Assembly: GCA_964523945.1 (NCBI GenBank)
Contig: CAZGBU010000124.1
Location: 1 to 5,528 of the forward strand
Length of the DNA: 5,528 nt
From: CAKTOF01 sp964523945
GTDB taxonomy: Bacteria > Bacillota > Clostridia > Oscillospirales > Oscillospiraceae
Direction of reading: 5' to 3'
The notes beneath the pieces were generated by a model that was not told the DNA's origin, did no database searches, and saw only the letters and a list, made by a program, of their open reading frames with translations. The position numbers and the translations under genes are program-made. Below are positions 1 to 5,518 of the stretch, piece after piece; within the stretch, counting starts at the first letter, position 1, and each line of letters starts with the position of its first letter.

Positions 1-2
1 CG

Positions 3-32
3 TTTATCGACGCGAGCGTGCCGGAGCGCTGA
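3..32 (+). CDS. 3' end of a plus-strand gene entering from the left edge (partial, unidentified)
   Basis: Only about nine codons and a TGA stop are present, reading FIDASVPER. This frame was chosen because eight of its nine codons end in G or C, as in the other genes here, and because a strong hairpin followed by T residues lies 17 nt after the stop on the same strand. Another frame stays open to a TAA at 38-40 (ending ...GALRT) but has poorer third-position composition. Nothing can be said about function from so few residues. The gene would converge on the minus-strand membrane protein at 90-890. Confidence 0.42.
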   Translation, partial: FIDASVPER

Positions 33-48
33 GAACCTAACAAAGAAC

Positions 49-80
49 CGGGGCGCTGCAATGCAGCGCCCCGATTTTTC
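49..80. terminator. Palindromic, probably bidirectional intrinsic terminator between convergent genes
   Basis: The arms at 49-59 (CGGGGCGCTGC) and 63-73 (GCAGCGCCCCG) pair perfectly over 11 bp around a three-base loop. On the plus strand the stem is followed by ATTTTTC, a short T tract. On the minus strand it is followed by GGTTCTTTGTTAG, a weaker T-rich tract, and preceded by a run of A. The hairpin starts 16 nt after the stop of the minus-strand gene ending at 90 and 17 nt after the stop of the partial plus-strand gene, so it probably serves both. Confidence 0.85.
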
Positions 81-89
81 CTCCATCGG

Positions 90-890
90 TCAGTCCAGCT
101 TGACCAGCATCGCATCCGGCAGGCTGCAGGTCACGGTATATTCACTCTCCTCTGCCAGCCGCCAGCGCTGCACCGACAGCTCCGCTGTCTCCAGTGCAGC
201 GTCGAGCGCTGCGTCATCTTCAAAATAGACCTGGAACTCGAATGTTGCTGTGTCCCATGCGCCGCCCATTGTTCCGCCGGTCTGCTCCATGGTCGCAGCG
301 ACCGTTTCGCCGCCGATCATGAGCTGCGCGCCGCGCGGGAAGTCAACGCCCGTCAGTGCGGCGCTGACCGTCAGCCGGTAGCCATAATCCCCGGTTCCGA
401 ACGGCTCGACCGACTCCACCGACAGCCAGGCGTCCGCATCCGGTGTCAGCGGCAGCATCTCATTCGTTCCATCCCAGACATAGACCGTCGGGCCAGTGTA
501 GCAGACCGTCTCCACGTCGGCTGCGGCCGGATAGTCGAACGACGCCGTCACCGTGCCGGCTTCGCTGTCGGTCAGCGCGCCGGTGCAGGCATAGGCCGTA
601 TCGTCATCGTTCAGCGAGATCGTACCATATTCTTCGCACAGGATTTCGCCACCCGGGTTTTCCACCGTGAAGGTCAGCTCCATGGTGGCCTGCTCGCCGG
701 CTGCCGCCGCCAGCGCGGCCTCTTCCCGCCGGTGGTCAAGCCCCACGCCGCGCATCCCGAAGATCCAGACCGCGCAGATGCCGGCCACGACGAGGATGCC
801 GCCGAGCGTCACAAGCCCAGCATGATTACCGCGCCGCTTGACCGGCGCGTTGACCACGCCTGTGTTTTTCTGTTTCCGCCGAAATGCCAT
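90..890 (-). CDS. Membrane-anchored extracytoplasmic protein of unknown function (266 aa)
   Basis: I do not recognise this family. The N-terminus is basic (FRRKQK at 3-8, KRR at 18-20), followed by one hydrophobic segment at about residues 24-46. By the positive-inside rule the roughly 215-residue remainder should lie outside the membrane. A short Ala/Glu-rich stretch (54-66) leads into a probably beta-rich region with many alternating hydrophobic and Thr/Ser residues, acidic overall, with Cys at 85, 102, 130 and 255 that could form disulfides. The ATG at 888-890 was chosen because AAGGAG lies 9 nt upstream and the hydrophobic segment then sits in the usual place; the frame stays open a further 62 codons, but that extension is Arg-rich and overlaps the small ORF at 914-1036. 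It lies 23 nt downstream of that ORF, so the two are probably co-transcribed. A receptor, chaperone or envelope-assembly role is possible but not shown. Confidence 0.82.
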   Translation of the reverse strand: MAFRRKQKNTGVVNAPVKRRGNHAGLVTLGGILVVAGICAVWIFGMRGVGLDHRREEAALAAAAGEQATMELTFTVENPGGEILCEEYGTISLNDDDTAYACTGALTDSEAGTVTASFDYPAAADVETVCYTGPTVYVWDGTNEMLPLTPDADAWLSVESVEPFGTGDYGYRLTVSAALTGVDFPRGAQLMIGGETVAATMEQTGGTMGGAWDTATFEFQVYFEDDAALDAALETAELSVQRWRLAEESEYTVTCSLPDAMLVKLD

Positions 891-913
891 GATATGCCTC
901 TCCTTCCGTCTCT

Positions 914-1036
914 TCAGCAGGGTGAAACCTGCCAGACCAAGATCCCCGCAATGGCGGCGGCCATCCGGCTCAGCCATACCATAAACGCGAGGGTCTTTCC
1001 AATGATTCCGTTTCGTCTGCCTTTTGTCTCGTCCAC
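914..1036 (-). CDS. Small GTG-start ORF, hydrophobic 40-aa peptide (putative)
   Basis: The ORF begins with GTG at 1034-1036, preceded by a perfect AAGGAGG with 6-nt spacing, and ends with TGA at 914-916. The peptide has a charged start (DETKGRR at residues 2-8) and then a largely hydrophobic stretch from about residue 11 to 37 (key residues I11, L16, F18, W21, I29, I32, L33, W35), broken by Lys14 and Arg24. It could be a single-pass membrane or amphipathic peptide with its N-terminus inside. It lies 23 nt before the 266-residue membrane protein and behind the same promoter, which suggests a two-gene unit or a translated leader. An upstream in-frame GTG at 1120 would give 68 residues but has no properly spaced ribosome binding site. 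I know of no family for it; the case rests on the initiation signal, the position and the hydrophobicity. Confidence 0.55.
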   Translation of the reverse strand: MDETKGRRNGIIGKTLAFMVWLSRMAAAIAGILVWQVSPC

Positions 1037-1042
1037 GCCGTG

Positions 1043-1049
1043 CCTCCTT
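1043..1049 (-). promoter_or_regulatory. Shine-Dalgarno sequence that sets the GTG start of the small ORF
   Basis: The minus strand reads AAGGAGG here, then CACGGC, then GTG at 1036. A full-length match at 6-nt spacing is as strong as the sites before the larger genes, and it supports real translation from a GTG that would otherwise be ignored. Confidence 0.65.
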
Positions 1050-1144
1050 CCGCAAATGGTGCAAACCGCCGCGCACACCGCGCGCAGATTCCTGCCAACC
1101 GGCGCCAGGCGCGCCGCCACCTTCCCAAAACTTCTTGTTCTGTT

Positions 1145-1172
1145 GTTAGAATACCAGTAATTAACCTGTCAA
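1145..1172 (-). promoter_or_regulatory. Candidate sigma-70-type promoter for the small ORF and the 266-aa membrane protein
   Basis: The minus strand has a perfect -35 hexamer TTGACA at 1167-1172 and, after 16 bp, TCTAAC at 1145-1150 (4 of 6 matches to TATAAT). The region is AT-rich in an otherwise GC-rich neighbourhood and lies just downstream of the terminator of the preceding gene. Transcription would start near 1138, giving a leader of about 100 nt before the GTG at 1036. That leader includes a short GC hairpin (1070-1084, CGCGC/GCGCG arms). The -10 assignment is uncertain: TATTCT, three bases upstream, has an extended TG but only 13 bp to the -35. Confidence 0.55.
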
Positions 1173-1242
1173 CCATCGGAGTAAAATTCTGTTGGACTGA
1201 CAAATCCCGGCATTGGTTTTTGTGGGGATTGCCCACTGGCAC

Positions 1243-1273
1243 AAAAAAATCCGGCCTGACGGCAGGATTTTTT
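1243..1273 (-). terminator. Intrinsic terminator of the MaoC-like gene
   Basis: Read on the minus strand, six A are followed by TCCTGCC, a GTCA loop, GGCCGGA and seven T. The stem pairs A/T, then CC with GG, then GCC with GGC, with one T-C mismatch (1264/1253). It begins 17 nt after the TAA stop at 1291 and ends in a clean T run, the standard arrangement. The A tract on the other side means it could also stop plus-strand transcription. Confidence 0.85.
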
Positions 1274-1290
1274 CGGGATATCCTGCGGAA

Positions 1291-2625
1291 TTACGCTTTG
1301 CTCGGCAGCTCGACGATGACGTAGCCCTCTTCGTAGACTTCTTCTTTGATGGTCTGGATCCAGTAGACGGCCTTGACGAACTTCTTGCCGTCCTGCTCGA
1401 ACTTATCGGTGACATAGCTCTTGATCCAGATCAGGTCGCCGACCATGCCGTGGGTCGTGATCTGCTTGCCCTTCATGGACGGGACAAGATCAAGGTAGCT
1501 GTCTTTCTCCGGGAAATCCGGCACGTCGGCCTCATAGCCGGGCAGGTCGTTCATGATGCGCCAGGCAACGGTGACAAGCCGTGCGGGCGCGGCGTTGCCA
1601 ATCCAGTTCTGCGCGGCGCGGCAGACATAGTAGACCGGCATATGGTTGTAGAAGCACGGACGATGGTTCGGGACAAATCCGTCCTCGAGATGGCCGACGC
1701 CGTTCATCTCGTGGTATTCGCCGGTGGCCTCGTCGTGCAGCAGCGCCTTGGACATCATCGGGTCGGCCATAAGTACCTTCAGCGACGGCGAGCCGATCTC
1801 ACCAAGGCCATGATACTTGATCTGGTCGAGCTGGGTGACGGGGCCTTCGATGAATTCAAACGGCTCGTCGCCGATATTGACGTTCTCCCAGTAGACCGGA
1901 TCGCCGTGCGGCTTTGTCTCTTTGGCCCAGACAGCCTTGATGAACTCCCAGTCGGCATCGGTGTATTTATGGCGCGGGCGCAGATCCCACCACGCCGGGC
2001 ACTCCCAGGTCGGGACCGGTGTCGGGTTGCGCTTGGCCGGATCGGCATGGCGGCGCAGCGACTCTTTCACGCGGTCAGTGGACGAGGTGACCAGCTCTCC
2101 GTTCTGGTTGTACACGCTGCCGCTGCCGTAGATGGCAAACGTGCGCAGCTCGCTGCCGTCGATGGTCAGATCCTCGACCTCGCGGTGGTCGCAGACGCAG
2201 TAGAGCGTGTCACCGGGATAGACCGGCTGATGGAACGTGACAACGTGATTCAGGCCGGAGATAACCAGATTATCGCGCAGCTCCGGTGGCATGGCCTCGC
2301 AGTTGCCGTCGCCGAGGTTGGAAGCAATCGGAAGCGTCGGCGTCGTGCGGAACCCGTGCGCCTTGGCATATTCCTCGTCGTTGAACAGCGGATTCTCCGG
2401 ATCGTAGTTCGAGGTCTCATAGGCGACCTCCCACGGCTTGAGCTCCTTGCTGGCAAAGTGTCCCGTGCCAACGCCCGGCACGCCCTTCAGCTCGCCGGTC
2501 GGGATCTTGGCCGGGTCGATCGGGCCGCGCGTGTTGATCGCTTCGCAGGTCGCGACATAGGCGTCGAGCACCTTTTTGTCCTCGTCGGAATACTGACCGC
2601 GGTAAAAAACTTCATACTCGCTCAT
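1291..2625 (-). CDS. Double hot-dog MaoC/FAS1-like dehydratase-family protein (444 aa)
   Basis: Members of this superfamily hydrate or dehydrate acyl-CoA-type thioesters in the cytoplasm. Two hot-dog halves are suggested. The N-terminal half (about 55-193) carries D75-P-E-N-P-L-F-N-D-E-E-Y-A (to 87) followed by HGF, close to the D-x-N-P-L-H-x-D region of R-specific enoyl hydratases, then F131-HQPVYPGD, a typical hot-dog strand-turn. The C-terminal half (about 245-440) opens with YWENVNIGD and GPVTQLDQIKYHG, the usual lead-in to the MaoC motif. The hydratase His is not at the expected place in either half: the first has Phe81/Asn82, and the second reads GEIGSPSL (275-282). Activity may depend on other His residues (H272, H305, H312, H321, H328) or may be lost or changed. 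The start at 2625 has AGGAGG 10 nt upstream; the frame continues upstream into the N run, but that part is not coding-like. The family call is from motifs; the substrate is unknown. Confidence 0.85.
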   Translation of the reverse strand: MSEYEVFYRGQYSDEDKKVLDAYVATCEAINTRGPIDPAKIPTGELKGVPGVGTGHFASKELKPWEVAYETSNYDPENPLFNDEEYAKAHGFRTTPTLPIASNLGDGNCEAMPPELRDNLVISGLNHVVTFHQPVYPGDTLYCVCDHREVEDLTIDGSELRTFAIYGSGSVYNQNGELVTSSTDRVKESLRRHADPAKRNPTPVPTWECPAWWDLRPRHKYTDADWEFIKAVWAKETKPHGDPVYWENVNIGDEPFEFIEGPVTQLDQIKYHGLGEIGSPSLKVLMADPMMSKALLHDEATGEYHEMNGVGHLEDGFVPNHRPCFYNHMPVYYVCRAAQNWIGNAAPARLVTVAWRIMNDLPGYEADVPDFPEKDSYLDLVPSMKGKQITTHGMVGDLIWIKSYVTDKFEQDGKKFVKAVYWIQTIKEEVYEEGYVIVELPSKA

Positions 2626-2659
2626 GATGTTGTTCCCTCCTGTAGCTGGTGATATCATC

Positions 2660-2688
2660 ATTATAAAAATATTTTGGCAAAAAGGGAA
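2660..2688 (-). promoter_or_regulatory. Candidate promoter of the MaoC-like gene
   Basis: A perfect TATAAT lies at 2660-2665 on the minus strand, with a weak -35 (TTCCCT, 2683-2688) 17 bp upstream. Transcription would start near 2653 and the leader would be about 28 nt to the ATG at 2625. The spacer contains the 10-bp palindrome AAAATATTTT (2666-2675), and an 8-bp palindrome TGATATCA (2650-2657) covers the expected start, so a repressor site is conceivable. The stretch is sharply AT-rich. TTGCCA at 2675-2680 resembles a -35 but is only 9 bp from TATAAT. Confidence 0.45.
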
Positions 2689-2697
2689 GTCCTTTTT
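2679..2697. other. Hairpin-forming inverted repeat abutting the assembly gap
   Basis: AAAAAGG (2679-2685) and CCTTTTT (2691-2697) pair over 7 bp around a 5-base loop, and the second arm runs straight into the N run. An A-tract/stem/T-tract layout resembles a weak intrinsic terminator, possibly for whatever gene lies in or across the gap. The G/C core is only two pairs unless the stem continues into the missing sequence. Confidence 0.4.
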
Positions 2698-2797
2698 NNN
2701 NNNNNNNNNNNNNNNNNNNNNNNNNNNNNNNNNNNNNNNNNNNNNNNNNNNNNNNNNNNNNNNNNNNNNNNNNNNNNNNNNNNNNNNNNNNNNNNNN
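2698..2797. other. Assembly gap, 100 N
   Basis: Exactly 100 unknown bases lie between the solute-binding protein gene and the MaoC-like gene. A round 100 is a common placeholder for a gap of unknown size, so the true distance and content are not known. Genes may be missing here, and co-transcription across it cannot be judged. Confidence 0.95.
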
Positions 2798-2819
2798 CGG
2801 GCGGCGCCGGAATCAGCGG

Positions 2820-4490
2820 TCAGTCTGCAAACGTGACATACCAAGCGCTGATCTTTTCGCCTGTCAGCGCAGTACATTCGTCAATGTAGCTGCGGTAGCA
2901 GTAGGCGTTGTTGATGTTCGCGATTGGCACGGAGTAGCAGCGGTCAAACATGATCTGCTGGGCGTTGGTGTACGCCTCTTCGCGGATCTCCGGATCCATC
3001 GTGGATGAGCCGATGTGGATCCACTCCTGCAGCTCATCGTCGTGGATGATGGTCGAGACATCTGTGCCATTCTCATCAATTTTGTCAAACACCTGAGCTG
3101 CGTCGTACGCGCCGCCGCCGGTTCCGGTCAGGGTAATATCAGCCTGCCCGTCGCGCAGCATCGGGATGGCCGTCGACATGACGTACGACTCAATATTGAC
3201 GACGATGCCCACTGCGTCCAGATACGCCTGAACCGCTTCGGCCACCAGCATGTCGGTCGTCGTGTTCATCACAATCATACGCAGGACGATGTCCCCATCT
3301 TCATAGCCCTCCTGGGCAAGCAGTTCCCGTGCAAGCTCCGGATCGTACTCGTACACGCCCATCTCCTTGTAATAGCTGGCAGAGTCATTCATATTGGACT
3401 TCTGAACCGTCGCAAGGATGCCGTAGGCGGCGTCGACAATCGCCTGCCGGTCGATTGCGTGGGCGACCGCCTTGCGGACATTCTCGTTCTGGAACGCCTC
3501 GACGTAGTCGCACAGCGCAATCATCTTAAAGTCGAACGCAGAGGTGATAACCAGCGTCGTGTCGGTCTCTTCCCCGCGCTGGATCCGCTCGGCGTCGGCC
3601 GTCAGGATGTTCATGGCGACGTCCAGCTCGCCGGACTGATAGGCGATGAATTCCGCCGTTGAGTCAGAGAAGTACTTAAAGGTCACCGTCTTAGCCTCGG
3701 CCGCACCCTTCCAGTAGTCCTCGCGGGCAGCCAGCTTCGTGTAGGCGCCGTCGACGTTCTCGACAACGGTATATGCACCGGAGGTGACGGGGCTACTCCA
3801 CCAGTCCTCGGCCGTCGCGGTCTCGGCAAAGGCCTTCGGATAAATCCAGGTGGTCGCAAGCGTATACTCGATCTGCGCATAGATCTGGTCCATCACCATG
3901 ACGAAGGTCTTGTCATCCGGGCAGTAGGACTCATCAAAATTGATGTCCTCATAATACGAGGAGGCCATGCTGGTGGAATGCGCGACTGTATACAGGACAT
4001 AGTAGACGTCTTCCGAGGTGATCGGAGAACCGTCGGAGAAGGTGGCGTCGCGCAGGTGGAACGTGCACGTCAGATAGTCTTCCGACCACTCCCAGCTCTC
4101 GGCCAGGCAGGGAATCAGCTCATTTGTGCCGGGCTCCAGCTCGATCAGCGGATCGTAAACAGACATCAGCGCGGGCGACTGGCTCTCAATCGGGTTAAAT
4201 CCGTCAATGGCGCTGTTGGTACCGATGGTCAGCGTACCCTCTTCCGTCTGGCGGACAAAGCCCTCGGACTGTTCGGTCGTGGTGACATGGGATTCGCCGC
4301 TGGAATAGTCAGCCTGCGGTTCCTCCTCTTCTTCCGGCGTTTCGTCGGGCGTCTCGGGCGTTTCGGCCTGCTCGCCGCCGCTGGTATCCAGCGTTTCGGT
4401 TGTCTCCTCGTCGGACGAGCAGGCAGCCAGCACCGAGAACACCATGACAACGGCAAGAAGCAGGGCGATCAGTTTGCTGAGCTTTTTCAT
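2820..4490 (-). CDS. ABC-type solute-binding lipoprotein, family 5 (peptide/nickel type, SBP_bac_5), 556 aa
   Basis: This is an extracellular receptor that would capture a solute and deliver it to an ABC permease. The signal peptide has a lysine start, a hydrophobic core at residues 7-21 and a lipobox LAAC with the lipidated Cys at 24. An acidic Glu/Thr/Pro-rich linker (27-62) tethers the domain. The SBP_bac_5 fold starts near 86; the family signature is visible at about 129-162 (LAESWEWSEDYLTCTFHLR followed by FSDGSPITSEDV). Later typical parts include SGAY.VVE, REDYWKG, and the ENVRKAVAHAIDRQAIVDAAYG helix region. The length is normal for the family and the C-terminus is complete, with the stop just short of the N gap. 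The start at 4490 has AAGGAGG at 7-nt spacing. It lies 30 nt after the flavodoxin-like gene without a terminator, so they are probably one operon. Family 5 proteins bind peptides, nickel-chelates, glycans and other organics, so the ligand is open. Confidence 0.93.
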   Translation of the reverse strand: MKKLSKLIALLLAVVMVFSVLAACSSDEETTETLDTSGGEQAETPETPDETPEEEEEPQADYSSGESHVTTTEQSEGFVRQTEEGTLTIGTNSAIDGFNPIESQSPALMSVYDPLIELEPGTNELIPCLAESWEWSEDYLTCTFHLRDATFSDGSPITSEDVYYVLYTVAHSTSMASSYYEDINFDESYCPDDKTFVMVMDQIYAQIEYTLATTWIYPKAFAETATAEDWWSSPVTSGAYTVVENVDGAYTKLAAREDYWKGAAEAKTVTFKYFSDSTAEFIAYQSGELDVAMNILTADAERIQRGEETDTTLVITSAFDFKMIALCDYVEAFQNENVRKAVAHAIDRQAIVDAAYGILATVQKSNMNDSASYYKEMGVYEYDPELARELLAQEGYEDGDIVLRMIVMNTTTDMLVAEAVQAYLDAVGIVVNIESYVMSTAIPMLRDGQADITLTGTGGGAYDAAQVFDKIDENGTDVSTIIHDDELQEWIHIGSSTMDPEIREEAYTNAQQIMFDRCYSVPIANINNAYCYRSYIDECTALTGEKISAWYVTFAD

Positions 4491-4520
4491 GGGGTATCCT
4501 CCTTATTCATGTACAGCGTT

Positions 4521-5438
4521 TCAGCTGATGCTGATGTAAGTAGAGTACGGCGGCCGCGGGTCGCCGGACACGGTGAAGAAATAGTCCTCCACCAGATCAG
4601 CCATAAAGCATTTGGCCTTGAGAATATCGCGCGGGAGCGGACGATGCTCGAAGTCATAGTGCCACATTGCGCAGCCGGGCTTCCCGATGCCCATCGGATC
4701 GCCGCGCATCATCTGGAAGCCGACACCGAAGCTGTCCTCATCCTTGATGGCGGCGAGCTTTTTGAGTGCTTTCATCTGCTCGGCGGTAAATCCGGCAAAC
4801 GCCGCATCGTTCGGATTCTCGAGATACTTGCCGAGCAGCACCTGCGCCTGATCGAGGTTGACACCAAGCTGATCGGAGAGCGTGTCGACCGAGGTGTGGC
4901 GCATCTCCTTGCCGCAGGTGGCAAACTTGCCGACCGTGCGGATGTTGTTGACGCGCATCAGCTCCTCCATGATCTCCAGCGAACCGATGGCCTCCTTCGG
5001 GCCGACGCCGGAGCCGCCGTAGGTGACAAACACAAACCCGTAAATCGTCTTTTTCATGCTGCCCTGCACGCCCGGCGCACGGCAGCCGGCCACAACGCCC
5101 GGAATGCCCGGTTCATCCTGTGGGCCGCCGTTTTTCTGATCCGCTTCATGGCGCGCTTTCAGCCACTTCGGGCCACCCTGCAGGAACTTGTTGCTCTGCA
5201 GGCCCATGACCTCGTAGAGTTCCTTGTACGGAAGCCCCGCAATGATCGGACTGCCAAGGCCGACCAGATCATATTCCTCCACATAGACGGGATTCTCGTC
5301 CCAGTCGATGCCCGGGACAATCTTCAGATAGTCCACGGCAAAGCCGTTCTCCTCGCAGACCTCGCCGAATGCCTTACCAATCTGTTCGGTGTTGCCTGTC
5401 ATCGAGCTGTAGAGAATCAGTGCCTTTCGTTTTGCCAT
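4521..5438 (-). CDS. Flavodoxin-fold FMN-binding protein with long insertion and C-terminal extension (305 aa)
   Basis: A flavodoxin-like domain is expected to bind FMN and carry electrons or reduce a substrate in the cytoplasm. Residues 6-17 (ALILYSSMTGNT) form the first strand and the phosphate-binding loop, with S11, T14 and T17 as likely ligands. VGLGSPIIAGLP (59-70) fits the second FMN loop, and IYGFVFVTYGGSGVG (132-146) the third. About 48 residues (82-129), rich in Gly, Lys and Pro, are inserted between the second and third loops, and about 120 residues follow the fold, with Cys at 175, 256 and 277 and a motif near 245-260 (RGDPMGIGKPGCAMWH). Typical flavodoxins have 140-180 residues, so this is a distinct, larger type. 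No CxxCxxC ferredoxin cluster is present. The ATG at 5438 has AGGAG 8 nt upstream; a longer in-frame start near 5498 is unlikely because it lies upstream of the predicted transcription start. It is first in its operon, followed by the solute-binding lipoprotein. Confidence 0.85.
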   Translation of the reverse strand: MAKRKALILYSSMTGNTEQIGKAFGEVCEENGFAVDYLKIVPGIDWDENPVYVEEYDLVGLGSPIIAGLPYKELYEVMGLQSNKFLQGGPKWLKARHEADQKNGGPQDEPGIPGVVAGCRAPGVQGSMKKTIYGFVFVTYGGSGVGPKEAIGSLEIMEELMRVNNIRTVGKFATCGKEMRHTSVDTLSDQLGVNLDQAQVLLGKYLENPNDAAFAGFTAEQMKALKKLAAIKDEDSFGVGFQMMRGDPMGIGKPGCAMWHYDFEHRPLPRDILKAKCFMADLVEDYFFTVSGDPRPPYSTYISIS

Positions 5439-5480
5439 GTCATGCACTCCTTTCAAGCGGGTTCCGCGTTCTGTAATTCG

Positions 5481-5516
5481 CACAAACCGTAATAGCATTT
5501 TAACATCTGGTTTGTG
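5481..5516. promoter_or_regulatory. Inverted repeat bracketing the core promoter (putative operator)
   Basis: CACAAACC at 5481-5488 and GGTTTGTG at 5509-5516 are perfect 8-bp inverted arms separated by 20 bp. The right arm overlaps the proposed -35 and the left arm covers the expected transcription start. The arm centres are 28 bp apart, a little under three helical turns, which could suit a dimeric or paired regulator on one DNA face. It could equally be a divergent control site for a gene beyond the right edge. No regulator gene is visible in the window. Confidence 0.45.
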
Positions 5517-5518
5517 AA
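5489..5518 (-). promoter_or_regulatory. Candidate promoter of the flavodoxin/solute-binding protein operon
   Basis: The minus strand carries TTCACA (5513-5518, 5 of 6 matches to TTGACA), an 18-bp spacer and TATTAC (5489-5494, 4 of 6), with TG one base before it as in an extended -10. The start would be near 5482, leaving a leader of about 44 nt with the ribosome binding site at 5447-5451. An alternative -10, TAAAAT, lies in the spacer but lacks a good -35. Confidence 0.5.

Noticed and set aside
891..1076. 62-codon N-terminal extension of the 266-aa membrane protein
   Set aside because: The extension is Arg-rich, overlaps the small ORF, and would bury the hydrophobic segment deep in the protein. 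The internal ATG at 890 has a good AAGGAG site.
970..1242. Minus-strand frame of 90 codons overlapping the terminator and promoter region
   Set aside because: It starts upstream of the predicted transcription start, overlaps the small ORF in another frame, and its Arg/Trp-rich product looks like translated GC-rich leader.
1213..2652. Long plus-strand open frame (479 codons) opposite the MaoC-like gene
   Set aside because: Its translation is Arg/Val/Asp-rich without domain features and it lies fully antisense to a gene with clear family motifs, ribosome binding site and terminator. GC-rich genes commonly leave the opposite strand open.
2626..2877. Extension of the MaoC-like frame upstream through the N run into the receptor gene
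   Set aside because: It depends on unknown bases and on antisense-like composition of the receptor 3' end; ATG at 2625 with AGGAGG is the convincing start.
3015..3662. Plus-strand open frame of 215 codons inside the receptor gene
   Set aside because: Antisense to the well-supported SBP_bac_5 protein, with no family features of its own.
4313..4412. Glu/Thr/Pro repeats in the receptor gene (about residues 27-60) as a possible tandem repeat element
   Set aside because: It is a degenerate acidic linker after the lipid anchor, common in clostridial lipoproteins, not a DNA-level repeat.
3978..5492. Long plus-strand open frame (504 codons) opposite the flavodoxin-like gene and the start of the receptor gene
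   Set aside because: It spans two genes and the intergenic region in antisense and shows no recognisable motif; it is a codon-bias shadow of the minus strand.
5439..5498. 20-residue N-terminal extension of the flavodoxin-like protein
   Set aside because: It would begin upstream of the predicted transcription start, inside the promoter and inverted repeat. The flavodoxin first strand begins just after the ATG at 5438, which has its own ribosome binding site.
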